A stretch of DNA of 64,000 bases from Colwellia sp. (lineage in GTDB: Bacteria; Pseudomonadota; Gammaproteobacteria; Enterobacterales; Alteromonadaceae), in assembly GCA_022969175.1 (NCBI GenBank), contig JALJPB010000014.1, forward strand, positions 1 to 64,000. The letters are read 5' to 3'. The position numbers and the translations under genes were made by a program. Numbering within the stretch: the stretch's first letter is position 1; every line of letters starts with the position of its first letter. Positions 46,884 to 56,612 of the stretch are shown here, piece after piece. Below the pieces are notes generated by a model. It was not told where the DNA came from. It worked only from the letters and a program-made list of their open reading frames with translations, and ran no database searches.

Positions 46884-49757
46884 ATGTTAAGAATATTATT
46901 TTTTTCTGCGCTAATAGCCGTATTGCTAGGCTGTGGCGGCGGTGACTCACAGAACACACCAAATAAAACAACCATAAACAATCCACCTGTTGCTAATAGC
47001 GACAGCATTAATGCAGGAATGAATGTATCAAGCGTGCTTGATGTTTTAGCCAATGATAGTGATCAAGACGCATTTACTCTAAGTAGTACAACACAGCCGA
47101 ATAACGGCAGTGTTATTATTAACAGTACAAATATTATATATACGCCGAGCGATGGCTATGTAGGCAGCGATAGTTTTTCTTACACTATTAAAGATAGTGT
47201 CGGTCAAGAGGCATCAACAACGGTAACCTTAGTTATTGCTAATACTCCGCCAACTACAGCAACAGATATTGCTCAAACAGAGCAAAGTAGTGCTGTAGAT
47301 ATCAATATTTTAGCCAATGATGTTTCTGTTGGTGGTCATGAACTAACCATTACCAGTACTTCTGTTCCTAGCAACGGCACCATTGCACATGACGGTAAAT
47401 TATTAACTTATACGCCAACAGCTGGCTTTGTCGGCGAAGACTCGTTTATTTATATTGTTGAAGACTCTTTTGGCGACGAATCCACTGCCACAGTGATGGT
47501 TAAGATAATTAATGTGTTACCAGTAACTATTAGTGATTTACAAGAGATTTTGCAAAACGAAGCAATTACTATTGATGTGCTGGCTAACGATAGTGATGTT
47601 TTGGGTGACAGCTTAATTTTGACTGTTCTTTCAGGTGTATTGCACGGTGAAGCTCGTATTGAAGCAAATAAAATCGTCTATACCCCAGTGTTAGGCTACG
47701 CTGGTAATGAAACAATTACCTACACAGTAACGGATAATCATAACGGCCAAAGCCAACAAAATTTAACCATCACAGTTCTCAACGTAAAACCTGTTGCTAA
47801 TGACGACATTGCTTATGTTGAGAAAGGGTCAAGTATCGCCATTGATGTACTGAGTAACGACCATGATGTAATTAATGACGAATTAACGATTCAGTCAGTA
47901 TCAGCGCCACAATATGGCAGCGTTGAAATTGTTGAGGGTAAAATAGTCTATCAAGCCAATGCCGATTATATTGGCATTGATGTTTTTGGTTATACTTTAG
48001 TTGATAGCCATGGTGAATCAGATTCTGGCTTTATTACTGTTACCAGTTACACCCCCGGCGCACTAGCTGGAAAGCTTATTGGTTACGAGAAGGCAGGCCT
48101 ACAGGTTACAATAAAAGTAGACGATCATGAAATTACAACAGTTACTGATGAGCAGGGTAATTATTTTGCCGAATTAGAGGGAGCCCTTACACCCGAAGGG
48201 CTAGTGATTGTTTATGTTAATGATGCCGCCAGTAATTACCATTTACGTGCTTATTTAGGCGGCGGTGCTACTTTATTAGCGGCAATGACAGATGATGGAA
48301 TTATACACAAAAACATTAGCGACTTAACTACCGCTGAATATGAATTAATTGAACGAGTACGTAATGGTAGTGAAGCAACAACAGCTATAGAGCTATCTAC
48401 AGCACAGTTCGATGCGGATAATTTCTATCAATTACAAATGACAATTGCAATACAGCTGATAAATGCCGCAAATGGTTTAAACCTGCCAGCAGGTTTTGCA
48501 TCAGTTAACGACTTTATTAAATCAACCAATGAAATGAGTAAACAGCTAAGTTATTGGCGTGAAAATAATAACGCTAGCTACCATCAAGCTTTTACTTCAT
48601 TAACTGAAAATTCAGAACTATCGCGTTATCCTGAAAGATTAGATGATAGTGAATCTTTTTTGAGGGAGTCTGCTGGCTTCTTTGGGTTGAACTTCAGCCT
48701 TGGTTATACCTCTTTTTTAACACTGTCATCAAGTACTAATTCATACCTTTCTTATTTGCAGGAGCTGCTTTTAGGCTCACATCAAAAGCAAGCGAATTCC
48801 CTAAGAGTAAGTCTTGATACTGCAATGGAACACGATGATTATCGGTATACTTATTGCGGGATATTGCCGACCAGAGAATTTCAATATTTTAAAACTGCCG
48901 CGGTAGAATATACATGGATATACTCAACACCTTTGTATGATGTTTATTTACAAAAAATAGAAACGGCGAATGAGCTAGATTTTAATTGTTTTCCACTGGG
49001 TAATGTACTTTACAATGCGGTTCGTCATTATCATCTTCAGCCGTTAATAATTGAAAGTGAAAAACTATATCTAAATAAGTTAACCATCAATAATGAAGGC
49101 GAAGAGACTCAATCTTATTCTACGCAATTAGCGGACTTAACGTTAAATAATGATAATAGTTTTGTTGATACAGGCAAAGGTGAATTAACAGGCTCGTGGA
49201 CAAACAATAACGGTATATTACAGCTAAATTATAGCGACGGTAGTATACATAAATTTTATAACGTTCTTAATCACGGGCAAGTTAGCCAAGTATTAACAAC
49301 CTATAGTAAAAATGGTCAAATAAAGGCTTCTGAGGCATCATATATTTTAGAAAATAAGCCTTACACTCTACAACAAAATATTGAAGTATTATCGTATGAA
49401 CTATCACCTACGCTTGATGCAGAGATGAATTCAAAGAGCCGTTGGTTATTTATGGATGACAATACGGCGCAAAAGCAAACATTAACTGATGGAGAATGGA
49501 GTGGAAGCTTTATCTATAGTTGGTATCGTGATGGCAATACCTATGTTGTTGAGTCTTATAAGCTAGACGAAATATGGGTTGACCCTTGTGATATTAGCTT
49601 GCCCAACTGTTACATAGCATATCGTGATTCATTTGAAATACTTGGTGAACATGGGGATGTTTATCAAGTAAAACGAAGGAGGCTACGGTTGAATTTAGCG
49701 GGCGAGAGCACAATGGATGAAACAAAAATTATTTTAATGACCTCTGTTCCTAAGTAA
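46884..49757 (+). CDS. Large lipoprotein with four cadherin-like tandem repeats
   Basis: 957 residues. A lipoprotein signal ends in LLGC (Cys ~17), followed by GGGD. About four ~90-residue Ig/cadherin-like repeats (each with LANDSD or similar, then YTPSDGYVGSDSFSYTI-like closing) cover ~35-390; then a carboxypeptidase-like KLIGYEKAGLQVTI domain and a ~500-residue C-terminal region of unknown type. The repeats are adhesin-like and usually calcium-binding, so an outer-membrane-anchored surface protein is likely. No secretion partner is nearby. Transcribed alone. Confidence 0.85.
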   Translation: MLRILFFSALIAVLLGCGGGDSQNTPNKTTINNPPVANSDSINAGMNVSSVLDVLANDSDQDAFTLSSTTQPNNGSVIINSTNIIYTPSDGYVGSDSFSYTIKDSVGQEASTTVTLVIANTPPTTATDIAQTEQSSAVDINILANDVSVGGHELTITSTSVPSNGTIAHDGKLLTYTPTAGFVGEDSFIYIVEDSFGDESTATVMVKIINVLPVTISDLQEILQNEAITIDVLANDSDVLGDSLILTVLSGVLHGEARIEANKIVYTPVLGYAGNETITYTVTDNHNGQSQQNLTITVLNVKPVANDDIAYVEKGSSIAIDVLSNDHDVINDELTIQSVSAPQYGSVEIVEGKIVYQANADYIGIDVFGYTLVDSHGESDSGFITVTSYTPGALAGKLIGYEKAGLQVTIKVDDHEITTVTDEQGNYFAELEGALTPEGLVIVYVNDAASNYHLRAYLGGGATLLAAMTDDGIIHKNISDLTTAEYELIERVRNGSEATTAIELSTAQFDADNFYQLQMTIAIQLINAANGLNLPAGFASVNDFIKSTNEMSKQLSYWRENNNASYHQAFTSLTENSELSRYPERLDDSESFLRESAGFFGLNFSLGYTSFLTLSSSTNSYLSYLQELLLGSHQKQANSLRVSLDTAMEHDDYRYTYCGILPTREFQYFKTAAVEYTWIYSTPLYDVYLQKIETANELDFNCFPLGNVLYNAVRHYHLQPLIIESEKLYLNKLTINNEGEETQSYSTQLADLTLNNDNSFVDTGKGELTGSWTNNNGILQLNYSDGSIHKFYNVLNHGQVSQVLTTYSKNGQIKASEASYILENKPYTLQQNIEVLSYELSPTLDAEMNSKSRWLFMDDNTAQKQTLTDGEWSGSFIYSWYRDGNTYVVESYKLDEIWVDPCDISLPNCYIAYRDSFEILGEHGDVYQVKRRRLRLNLAGESTMDETKIILMTSVPK

Positions 49758-49776
49758 CTTGTTTTAGTGGTTAAGA

Positions 49777-50009
49777 ATGGCTGCTGGCGCATTTGGGGAT
49801 GTTGGTTTATTCTTTCTCATTAGTGCTTGGAAGCCTGAAAAATATAAAAATACAATTCCTTTATTAGGCTGGCTAAGTTTATTTGAAGGATGTGACTTAC
49901 TGTATTATGGCTTATTGCTCGATCTGGATTTTTTCCTTTTGTAGTAAATGTTTCTATTGGTTTAATTCCGAGTGTTATTATTTTAGCGCTTAAAAATACA
50001 TTAGATTAA
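49777..50009 (+). pseudogene. Frameshifted small membrane protein gene
   Basis: Frame one (ATG 49777) reads MAAGAFGDVGLFFLISAW and continues to a hydrophobic SLFEGCDLLYYGLLLD before a TAG; after a T6 run the coding continues in another frame as FPFVVNVSIGLIPSVIILAL and ends KNTLD-stop at 50007-50009. Together they look like three or four membrane helices of one small protein, split by a homopolymer indel, and the N-terminus may be missing. Sequencing error at the T run is possible. The family is not identified. Confidence 0.6.
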
Positions 50010-50108
50010 ATGGACTTCATGAAACTTAAATAGCCTATTGTGTTGTATTAAACAAATGCATCGTTATATTAATGATTATTGAAAACCTTTTATTTCCTCT
50101 GTTGAGAT

Positions 50109-50798
50109 GTGCCCGTGAGCCAAAAACATATTTTAGTTATTGAAGATGAGCCTAGTATTGCAGATAACATCACCTACGCGCTTAAATTTGAAGGATTTGA
50201 TCATACTTGGGTGACTCTTGGTTATGAGGGGATTGAACTATTAAACAAAGGGCTATTTGATTTAGTGATTCTGGATGTTGGATTACCCGATATAAATGGT
50301 TTTGAAGTATGTAAACGTATTCGAGAGTCGTCTAATATCCCAATTATTTTCTTAACCGCCAGAGGTGAAGAAATAGATAGAGTTGTGGGGTTGGAAATAG
50401 GTGGTGATGATTATGTTGTCAAGCCGTTTAGCCCAAGAGAGTTAGTGGCAAGGGTAAAAGTTATATTAAGGCGTAGCCAAAATTCTCAAAGCTTTATCGC
50501 CCAAGTTTCACAAAGTTTTCGCATTGACGAAGAAAAATATCAGATTAATTATTGTGGCCAAACTCTTGATTTAACCACGTATGAATTTGGACTATTAAAA
50601 ATGTTAATAAGTCAGCCAGAGCGCGTATTTACCAGAGAGCAACTCATGAATGGCGTATGGTCCTCCCCAGAAGAAAGTTTTGACCGTGTTATCGACACCC
50701 ACATAAAAACTATTCGTGTAAAACTTAGAGCAGTTAACAGTAATGACCATTCTATAACCACTCATAGAGGCATTGGTTACAGTGCCAAACTAATTTAA
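50109..50798 (+). CDS. creB: Two-component response regulator CreB
   Basis: 229 residues, OmpR family: receiver with D13/E12 region (VIEDEPSIADN), phosphoacceptor D56 (LVILDVGLP), K in VVKPFSP, and a C-terminal winged helix (~140-229; LTTYEFGLLKMLISQPERVF). The adjacent kinase and CreD identify it as CreB. Starts with GTG (50109; an in-frame GTG at 50115 is also possible). It lies 10 bases before creC. Confidence 0.92.
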   Translation: MPVSQKHILVIEDEPSIADNITYALKFEGFDHTWVTLGYEGIELLNKGLFDLVILDVGLPDINGFEVCKRIRESSNIPIIFLTARGEEIDRVVGLEIGGDDYVVKPFSPRELVARVKVILRRSQNSQSFIAQVSQSFRIDEEKYQINYCGQTLDLTTYEFGLLKMLISQPERVFTREQLMNGVWSSPEESFDRVIDTHIKTIRVKLRAVNSNDHSITTHRGIGYSAKLI

Positions 50799-50808
50799 GT
50801 ATAAAATT

Positions 50809-52236
50809 ATGAGTTTAAACCTTCGGATTTTTATAGCCTATTTCTTCATTGTTGTTGTTGCGAGTATTGTTTTCTTGAATGTTTTTATGTCTGAATTAAA
50901 ACCTGGCGTGAGACAGTCTTCAGAAGTTAGCCTTGTGGACACCTCAAATATTTTGGCTGAATTAGTAGCACCAGAATTTAATGATAATCCAGATCAGCTA
51001 CCAAACTTTGCTAGTGCTGTTGAACGTTTTTTACATAGGGCATATCAAGCGGATATTTTTTCTATTAATAAAAAATCAAGTGCTATTAGGGTATATATCA
51101 CTGATGAAAAAGGTATTATTCGCTTTGATTCATCTGGTAGGGATATAGGCGCTGATTATTCTCAGTGGAATGATGTTTATCTAACTTTGCGTGGTAAGTA
51201 CGGTGCAAGAAGTACCAAGTCAGATCCAGATGACGAATTAAGTACCGTTATGCATGTAGCAGCTCCAATAAAGTCAGGAAATGAAATTGTCGGAGTTCTT
51301 ACTGTAGCTAAACCTAATTTTTCAGTTCAACCATTCATTGATATGGCATATAAGAAAATTATCGAGCGAGGTTTATTACTTGTCATTGCATCTTTAGCTA
51401 TTGCTTTGACTATTTCCTTTTTATTAACTCGTTCTATACGAAAATTGGTTCAGTATGCTGATAACATCAGTCATGGGAAGAAAGTTAGTATTCCTAATGT
51501 GCATGAAACTGAACTAGCTAATCTCGCATCGTCAATTGATAATATGAGAATAGAGTTGGAAGGAAAGGATTACGTTGAAAAATATGTGTATGCCCTTACT
51601 CACGAACTAAAGAGCCCTGTATCCGCTATTAAGGGGGCGAGTGAGATACTTAATCCATTGATGTCAGAAAAAGATCAAAATAAATTTATTGGTAATATTC
51701 AGCTTGAAGTTCACCGTATTGATGACATGATTAATCGTTTACTATCATTAGTCACCGTTGAAAAGCAGGAGGCACTTACTGAAGTTGAAAGATTGGATCT
51801 AATAGTAGTCATTGAGCAAGTTATTCAAACTAAAGCATCACAATTAGTTAAATTAGGGATAGTGGTTGAACAAAATACCCCGCAAGAATTGTTTGTTTAT
51901 GGTGATATCTTTTTGTTGTCTCATGCCTTAGATAACCTCTTGCAAAACGCTATTGATTTTAGCGCTAAAAATAGCAGTATCACTGTAACTGTTATAATTT
52001 CAGAACAAATAAAAATAACAATTGAAGATCAAGGCTGTGGTATTCCAGAATATGCACTAGCTAAAATATTTGATCGGTTTTACTCCTTAGCTCGACCCTC
52101 TTCGCGGAAAAAAAGTACGGGGCTGGGATTGTGTTTTGTGAAACAAATAGCCGAATTACATGAAGGGACTATTCAACTAGAAAATAATCAGGGTCTTGGT
52201 GTTAAAGCTTCTTTAATCTTACCTCTATTGAAATAA
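50809..52236 (+). CDS. creC: Sensor histidine kinase CreC
   Basis: 475 residues: a first transmembrane helix (~6-27), a periplasmic sensor region opening with ELKPGVRQSSE as in E. coli CreC, a second helix (~180-200), HAMP, the phosphorylatable His in LTHELKSPVSAIKGA, and ATPase boxes LDNLLQNAIDFS and GLGLCFVKQ. CreC responds to carbon metabolism or envelope signals in enterics; the signal here is unknown. Translated directly after creB and before creD. Confidence 0.94.
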   Translation: MSLNLRIFIAYFFIVVVASIVFLNVFMSELKPGVRQSSEVSLVDTSNILAELVAPEFNDNPDQLPNFASAVERFLHRAYQADIFSINKKSSAIRVYITDEKGIIRFDSSGRDIGADYSQWNDVYLTLRGKYGARSTKSDPDDELSTVMHVAAPIKSGNEIVGVLTVAKPNFSVQPFIDMAYKKIIERGLLLVIASLAIALTISFLLTRSIRKLVQYADNISHGKKVSIPNVHETELANLASSIDNMRIELEGKDYVEKYVYALTHELKSPVSAIKGASEILNPLMSEKDQNKFIGNIQLEVHRIDDMINRLLSLVTVEKQEALTEVERLDLIVVIEQVIQTKASQLVKLGIVVEQNTPQELFVYGDIFLLSHALDNLLQNAIDFSAKNSSITVTVIISEQIKITIEDQGCGIPEYALAKIFDRFYSLARPSSRKKSTGLGLCFVKQIAELHEGTIQLENNQGLGVKASLILPLLK

Positions 52237-52256
52237 GGTCATCTTTCTTATATTGC

Positions 52257-52278
52257 TTCACTTTTGAAATTATTTCAC
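52257..52278 (+). promoter_or_regulatory. Possible imperfect CreB-binding tag upstream of creD
   Basis: Two direct TTCAC repeats occur ~75 bases before creD, but 12 bases lie between them. The published cre tag in enterics and Aeromonas is TTCAC-N6-TTCAC, so the spacing does not fit. It is listed as a weak candidate only. Confidence 0.3.
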
Positions 52279-52350
52279 CACCACACATAAACAACATATT
52301 CAGCACATATATGAACCTTATCCTATAGAAAAATACATAGGAGAAGTGTC

Positions 52351-53733
52351 ATGCAAAAAGAACTAGCAATTAAACTTGGAGTGATAGGATTTATAGCGAT
52401 GATATTAATGATCCCGTTACAGATGATTACGGGAAAAATAGCAGAGAGGTCTGCATTTCAAGAAGATGCAAAGCAGAGTGTTAGTCGTAGCTGGACCGCA
52501 AGTCAGAGTGTACTAGGTGCATTAATTGTAATTCCATATGAAATTCACCGTGAAATAACAATTACAGACAACTATACAAAGGAAGAGTTTCCGAAAATTA
52601 AAAAGACGCTACATCACAAATTTATCATTCCTGAAAAGTTTACTATCCAGGCTAATATTAAAAACAGCGTTAGGCATAAAGGGATTTATAACGTTCCTGT
52701 TTACACATCAAATATTGATATTCAGGGTTACATTAATAGTAAAGATATATCTGAACAGCTGAATTTGATAAAAGCAGAAGGTAGTAAAGTTGTTATTAAG
52801 AAAGCTTTTTTTTCAATTACTCTTTCAGATCCTAGGGGGATAAATAGCATACCAACATTAAAATGGCAGGATAAAGACGTAGCTTTCAACCCAGGTAGTA
52901 GACTGGCTAAAAATGTTAATGGTTTACACGCGATTTTGCCCAAAATTGATATTGAAAAAGCTAACAAGATCCACTTTTCATATCAGTTAGAATTGCGAGG
53001 AATGGAGCAACTGTCTTTTATTCCTATAGGTATTGAAACAAAGTTAAATGTTCAATCTACATGGCCTCATCCACAATTTGTCGGTTCATTTTTACCAACA
53101 GAAAGCCAAATTGATGATAGTGGTTATAAAGCTGGCTGGAAGGTAACATCGTTTGCTAGCAATATTTCCGACAAAGTTGAGCGCTGTGAAAAGGGCGATT
53201 GTATTAGCTTATTCAGAGAGGACATAGGAATTAAGCATATTGAACCAGTCGATGTATATTTACAATCCGAGCGTACTGTTAAATACGGGATGTTGTTTAT
53301 TGGTCTAAGTTTTATCACCTTTTTCATTTTTGAAATATTAATGAAGCTAGCAATTCATCCAATTCAATATTGCTTAGTCGGTTTTGCTAATGCAATATTT
53401 TATTTACTACTTATTTCATTGTCAGAAAATATAGCATTTGGACTAGCCTACTTGATAGCAAGTTTATGTTGTTCAGGTCTATTGTTACTTTATCTTAAAC
53501 CTGTTCTTAAACAAGGCAAATATGCTTATGCCTTTTCCGGTGTTTTGTCAGTTCTTTATGGGGTGCTTTATATTATCATCAGCATGGAAGACCTAGCATT
53601 AGTTATGGGATCATTCTTAACATTTTCAGCACTTGCCATTGTTATGTTTACTACCAGAAATATTAATTGGTATGAGGTTGGTGATGACTTGTCTTCCAAA
53701 TCAAATCATACAGATATAGCAGCTAATGAGTAA
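52351..53733 (+). CDS. creD: Inner-membrane protein CreD
   Basis: 460 residues: one N-terminal helix (~8-27), a large periplasmic domain (~30-305) and a C-terminal cluster of ~5 helices, the standard CreD topology. IPYEIHREITI and LRGMEQLSFIPIGIETKLNV with SWPHPQF-like TWPHPQFVGSFLP are the family's conserved stretches. CreD is the main CreBC target in several genera and affects envelope stress tolerance. AGGAG precedes the ATG. Two TTCAC half-sites lie upstream (52257-52261 and 52274-52278). Confidence 0.92.
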   Translation: MQKELAIKLGVIGFIAMILMIPLQMITGKIAERSAFQEDAKQSVSRSWTASQSVLGALIVIPYEIHREITITDNYTKEEFPKIKKTLHHKFIIPEKFTIQANIKNSVRHKGIYNVPVYTSNIDIQGYINSKDISEQLNLIKAEGSKVVIKKAFFSITLSDPRGINSIPTLKWQDKDVAFNPGSRLAKNVNGLHAILPKIDIEKANKIHFSYQLELRGMEQLSFIPIGIETKLNVQSTWPHPQFVGSFLPTESQIDDSGYKAGWKVTSFASNISDKVERCEKGDCISLFREDIGIKHIEPVDVYLQSERTVKYGMLFIGLSFITFFIFEILMKLAIHPIQYCLVGFANAIFYLLLISLSENIAFGLAYLIASLCCSGLLLLYLKPVLKQGKYAYAFSGVLSVLYGVLYIIISMEDLALVMGSFLTFSALAIVMFTTRNINWYEVGDDLSSKSNHTDIAANE

Positions 53734-53739
53734 ATTCGG

Positions 53740-54111
53740 ATGAAGCGAATCATGCCAGCACTACTCGGATTTGCTTTCATATGCTGGATTGTCGTTCAAG
53801 CAAACAAAGGGAGTAGCAATATATTTTTTGATATTGTTGCTCTACTTCCTCTTGGTGATAAAGTAGGTCACATGTTGCTTTTTGGTATGTTAAGTACTTT
53901 AACAATCATTGCTTTTAAAGGCAGACAAGTTCGAATTAATGACTATAAGGTGCCTATGGGAGCAATGATAGTCTTGGCATTTGCCTTAATAGAAGAGTTG
54001 AGCCAAATATTTTTTATGCATAGAACTTTTGATTTGATGGATGTTGCAGCTGATATCCTAGGTATTATGATTTCGGTGCTTATTTTTAAAAAATTGCAAT
54101 TAAAACCATAA
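53740..54111 (+). CDS. VanZ-like family membrane protein
   Basis: 123 residues with four transmembrane helices. The family's conserved acid/His pattern is visible: GDKVGHMLLFGML and ALIEELSQIFFMHRTFDLMDVAADILG. VanZ-like proteins have no settled function; the name comes from a teicoplanin-resistance accessory, but it is not evidence of glycopeptide resistance. It begins 6 bases after creD, so it extends the creBCD transcript. Confidence 0.85.
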   Translation: MKRIMPALLGFAFICWIVVQANKGSSNIFFDIVALLPLGDKVGHMLLFGMLSTLTIIAFKGRQVRINDYKVPMGAMIVLAFALIEELSQIFFMHRTFDLMDVAADILGIMISVLIFKKLQLKP

Positions 54112-54148
54112 CAACATTTAGCTAAATTATTTAATTGATTATCTATAT

Positions 54149-54236
54149 AAAGTCACTTGATTGTGACTTTGAGTTTACGAATAAAATAACGAATGACCTG
54201 AAGCTATTGAAATTTATCGATCACTAGATAAAGGTA
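54149..54236. repeat. Dispersed repeat family B, copy 2
   Basis: Begins AAAGTCA-N8-TGACTTT and shares AAAATAACGAAT, TGAAG-TATTGAAATTTATCGA and TCACTAGATAA with the copy at 46582-46680. It directly abuts the family A repeat copy at 54241-54350. Confidence 0.75.
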
Positions 54237-54240
54237 ATCA

Positions 54241-54350
54241 GTTAAACCCATTTGTTTCTTCGGGCTACAGCCATAATTAAAACCTCTCGACTTGGTTGAT
54301 TATTGAACCCTAGTAGAGAGGTATAAATATATTAGTTAACGGTGTGTTTA
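54241..54350. repeat. Dispersed repeat family A, decayed copy
   Basis: Shares TTTGTTTCTTCGGGCTACA, AAAACCTCTCGACTTG-TTGATTATT and the right end TTAACGGTGTGTTTA with the complete copy at 62892-63019. The left terminal repeat is lost. Its right end overlaps the stop codon of the leftward MFS gene (TAA at 54348-54350). Confidence 0.75.
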
Positions 54351-55577
54351 TTCGTTGATTTCTTTGTTGATGGTATGGTCCATGTTTTTGTTAGGACTAA
54401 TATCTGTATTAACAAACTGGCTAGCGACTAGCGAGATTAATGCAAAACCTGCTCCGGCATAAAACACCAGTGATTTATCATAGAGCCAAATTAAACCAAA
54501 ACTTGCCGGAATAACAACGGCGGCAATATGATTAATACTGAAACTAACGCCGGCACTTGAGGCAATATCTTTTGGATCGGCTATTTTTTGAAAGTAGGTC
54601 TTTAAGGCAATGGCCATAGCAAAAAACAAGTGGTCAATCACATAGAGCACAGCAGCAATATTGGCTGACTCCACCAGCGCATAACCAATAAATACGGTAA
54701 TCAAACCAAGATACTCTAATGTTAGCGCTTTGCGTTCACCTACTTTGGCTATCCAAACCCCTATTTTAGGGGCTAAAAAGAAATTGATAACATGATTAAT
54801 CATATACAACAGGGTAATTTGCTGCACGCTATAGCCAAATTTTTCAACCATTAAAAAGCCGGCAAAAACAACAAAAATTTGTCTGCGAGCCCCTGCTAAA
54901 AAGGTAAGAAAGTAGTATAAGCCGTAGCGTTTTCGTAAAATTATCTTTTTATGTTGAGTATGTTCAACGGTAAATTTCGGCATAACAAACGCCAACCACA
55001 ATGTTAGCACTAGCCCTACAAGGCCAAAAAACAAATACATTAGTTGATAGCTGGCAGAAAACACACTGAAACCTAACCAAATAAAGGCATAACAAGTGAG
55101 TGATGCTGCCGATTTAATCGACATCAACTTACCTAACTTCCCTGGCGCTTCTTCTTTATTAAACCACTGTAGGCTTAAAGAAGTATTAATGGTTTCATAA
55201 TAATGAAAACCAATAGACATCAGTACCGTTGTAGCATAAAGGCCATAAATACTGGGAAATAAACCGGTAATCGCTACGCCAATTGATAAAATACACAGCG
55301 ATATTAATGCAAAGGTTTGCTCAGTAAAAACCAGCAAAACAAAAATTGCGGTGAAAGCCAAAAATCCGGGGATTTCTCGTAAAGATTGTAATATGCCAAT
55401 TTCAGCACCGGTAAATGCAGCTTGCTCTATAACAAAATTATTGAGCATTGCCATCCAGCCGGCAAAAGTAGCAGACATAACAATGCTGGCAATAGCTAAA
55501 AAAACAAAAGGTGTATGCCATTTCTTGCCTAGAGCCTGAGATTGTTGCGTGAGTTGTGTTGTTGTCGTCTTTTCCAT
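54348..55577 (-). CDS. Major facilitator superfamily transporter
   Basis: 409 residues with 12 predicted transmembrane helices. The N-terminal half has LQSLREIPGFLAF after helix 2 and the second half repeats the pattern (NHVINFFLAPKIG). The substrate cannot be told from sequence. It is divergent from an AraC-type regulator, which may control it. Its stop codon lies within the edge of a repeat element, so the last residues (MDHTINKEINE) may have been altered by that insertion. Confidence 0.9.
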   Translation of the reverse strand: MEKTTTTQLTQQSQALGKKWHTPFVFLAIASIVMSATFAGWMAMLNNFVIEQAAFTGAEIGILQSLREIPGFLAFTAIFVLLVFTEQTFALISLCILSIGVAITGLFPSIYGLYATTVLMSIGFHYYETINTSLSLQWFNKEEAPGKLGKLMSIKSAASLTCYAFIWLGFSVFSASYQLMYLFFGLVGLVLTLWLAFVMPKFTVEHTQHKKIILRKRYGLYYFLTFLAGARRQIFVVFAGFLMVEKFGYSVQQITLLYMINHVINFFLAPKIGVWIAKVGERKALTLEYLGLITVFIGYALVESANIAAVLYVIDHLFFAMAIALKTYFQKIADPKDIASSAGVSFSINHIAAVVIPASFGLIWLYDKSLVFYAGAGFALISLVASQFVNTDISPNKNMDHTINKEINE

Positions 55578-55662
55578 ACTGCTCCCGTAAAACTGAATAA
55601 GTAGCTAACCATGACGTTTTTTATGATAACCATTCAGCTTGTTTAGCTATGATGGGCAGTAT

Positions 55663-56502
55663 ATGATGATTTCATCGCGACCAATAGAGACAATTGTGAC
55701 AGTTAATTTATCAAATCAGACAAGTTTAAAGTGGCACCAACAACCACCACTTCGAACTTACTCAAGCTTACCTCGGTCAGTATCTCCTATTTCAGGGGAG
55801 TTTAAAGCCATGACTGAAATTCCTAACCACTCTCATTCATGGTCACAGCTGGCCTATTCTTGTAAAGGCATAATGCACATTGTAACGGATGCCGGTACCT
55901 TTGTTATACCACCTGAACAGGCGCTGTGGTTACCGCCTAATATCTGCCATCAACATTTTTGCAAAAATGAAGTGAGTTACCGCAGTTTGCATATAGACCC
56001 AGTATTAAGTGAAATATTAGGTGATAAAGTGCGACCTTTAACAATTGATCCGTTACTGAGGTCTCTGATATTGGAAATTACCAGCTGGTCTAAAGACTAT
56101 CAAGAAACAGTACAAACCAAACGTCTTATTCAAGTATTAATAGACAGATTGGCAGTGGCGCAAAGTAATGAACTCTTTATGCCGACCATAAACGATAAAA
56201 GGTTATTACCCATTATTGAAAAACTTAATCACCAACCAGCCAACAAACTCACTATAGAGCAATGGGCTTTGAAAGTTGGCGCTTCCAGTCGTACCTTAAA
56301 TCGATTATTTAATAAACATTACGGTATGGGATTTAGCCGTTGGAAGCAGAAACTTAGAATACTCAAATCATTAGAAATGCTAAATACCAATGCCCAGCTT
56401 GTTGATATAGCGTTTGAGCTGGGTTATGAATCTACTTCGGCTTTTATTACTGGCTTTAAAAAGCAATTGGGCTGTTCACCGAAAAAGTATCTGGTAAATT
56501 AG
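55663..56502 (+). CDS. AraC-family regulator with cupin sensor domain
   Basis: About 279 residues. An N-terminal AraC-type cupin (~40-125; HSHSWSQLAYSCKG, FVIPPEQALWLPP) is followed by the double helix-turn-helix (~180-279; LTIEQWALKVGASSRTLNRLF and QLVDIAFELGYESTSAFITGFKK). The start is uncertain: ATG 55663 or 55666, or a TTG at 55639. It is divergent from the MFS gene with ~85 bases between, which makes that transporter the probable target. Confidence 0.9.
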   Translation: MMISSRPIETIVTVNLSNQTSLKWHQQPPLRTYSSLPRSVSPISGEFKAMTEIPNHSHSWSQLAYSCKGIMHIVTDAGTFVIPPEQALWLPPNICHQHFCKNEVSYRSLHIDPVLSEILGDKVRPLTIDPLLRSLILEITSWSKDYQETVQTKRLIQVLIDRLAVAQSNELFMPTINDKRLLPIIEKLNHQPANKLTIEQWALKVGASSRTLNRLFNKHYGMGFSRWKQKLRILKSLEMLNTNAQLVDIAFELGYESTSAFITGFKKQLGCSPKKYLVN

Positions 56503-56612
56503 CCGTGGTTAATAACCCGTGCTTAAATTTTAGTAGCGCTGTAGTTGTTTTTATAATGAAGTACTTTTTATAATAAAGTTAGTTAGTTTTTTCTAGAGAG
56601 GAATGGGGAATC

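Noticed and set aside
52257-52278. True CreB cre tag upstream of creD
   Set aside because: The two TTCAC units are 12 bases apart instead of 6; kept only as a low-confidence feature.
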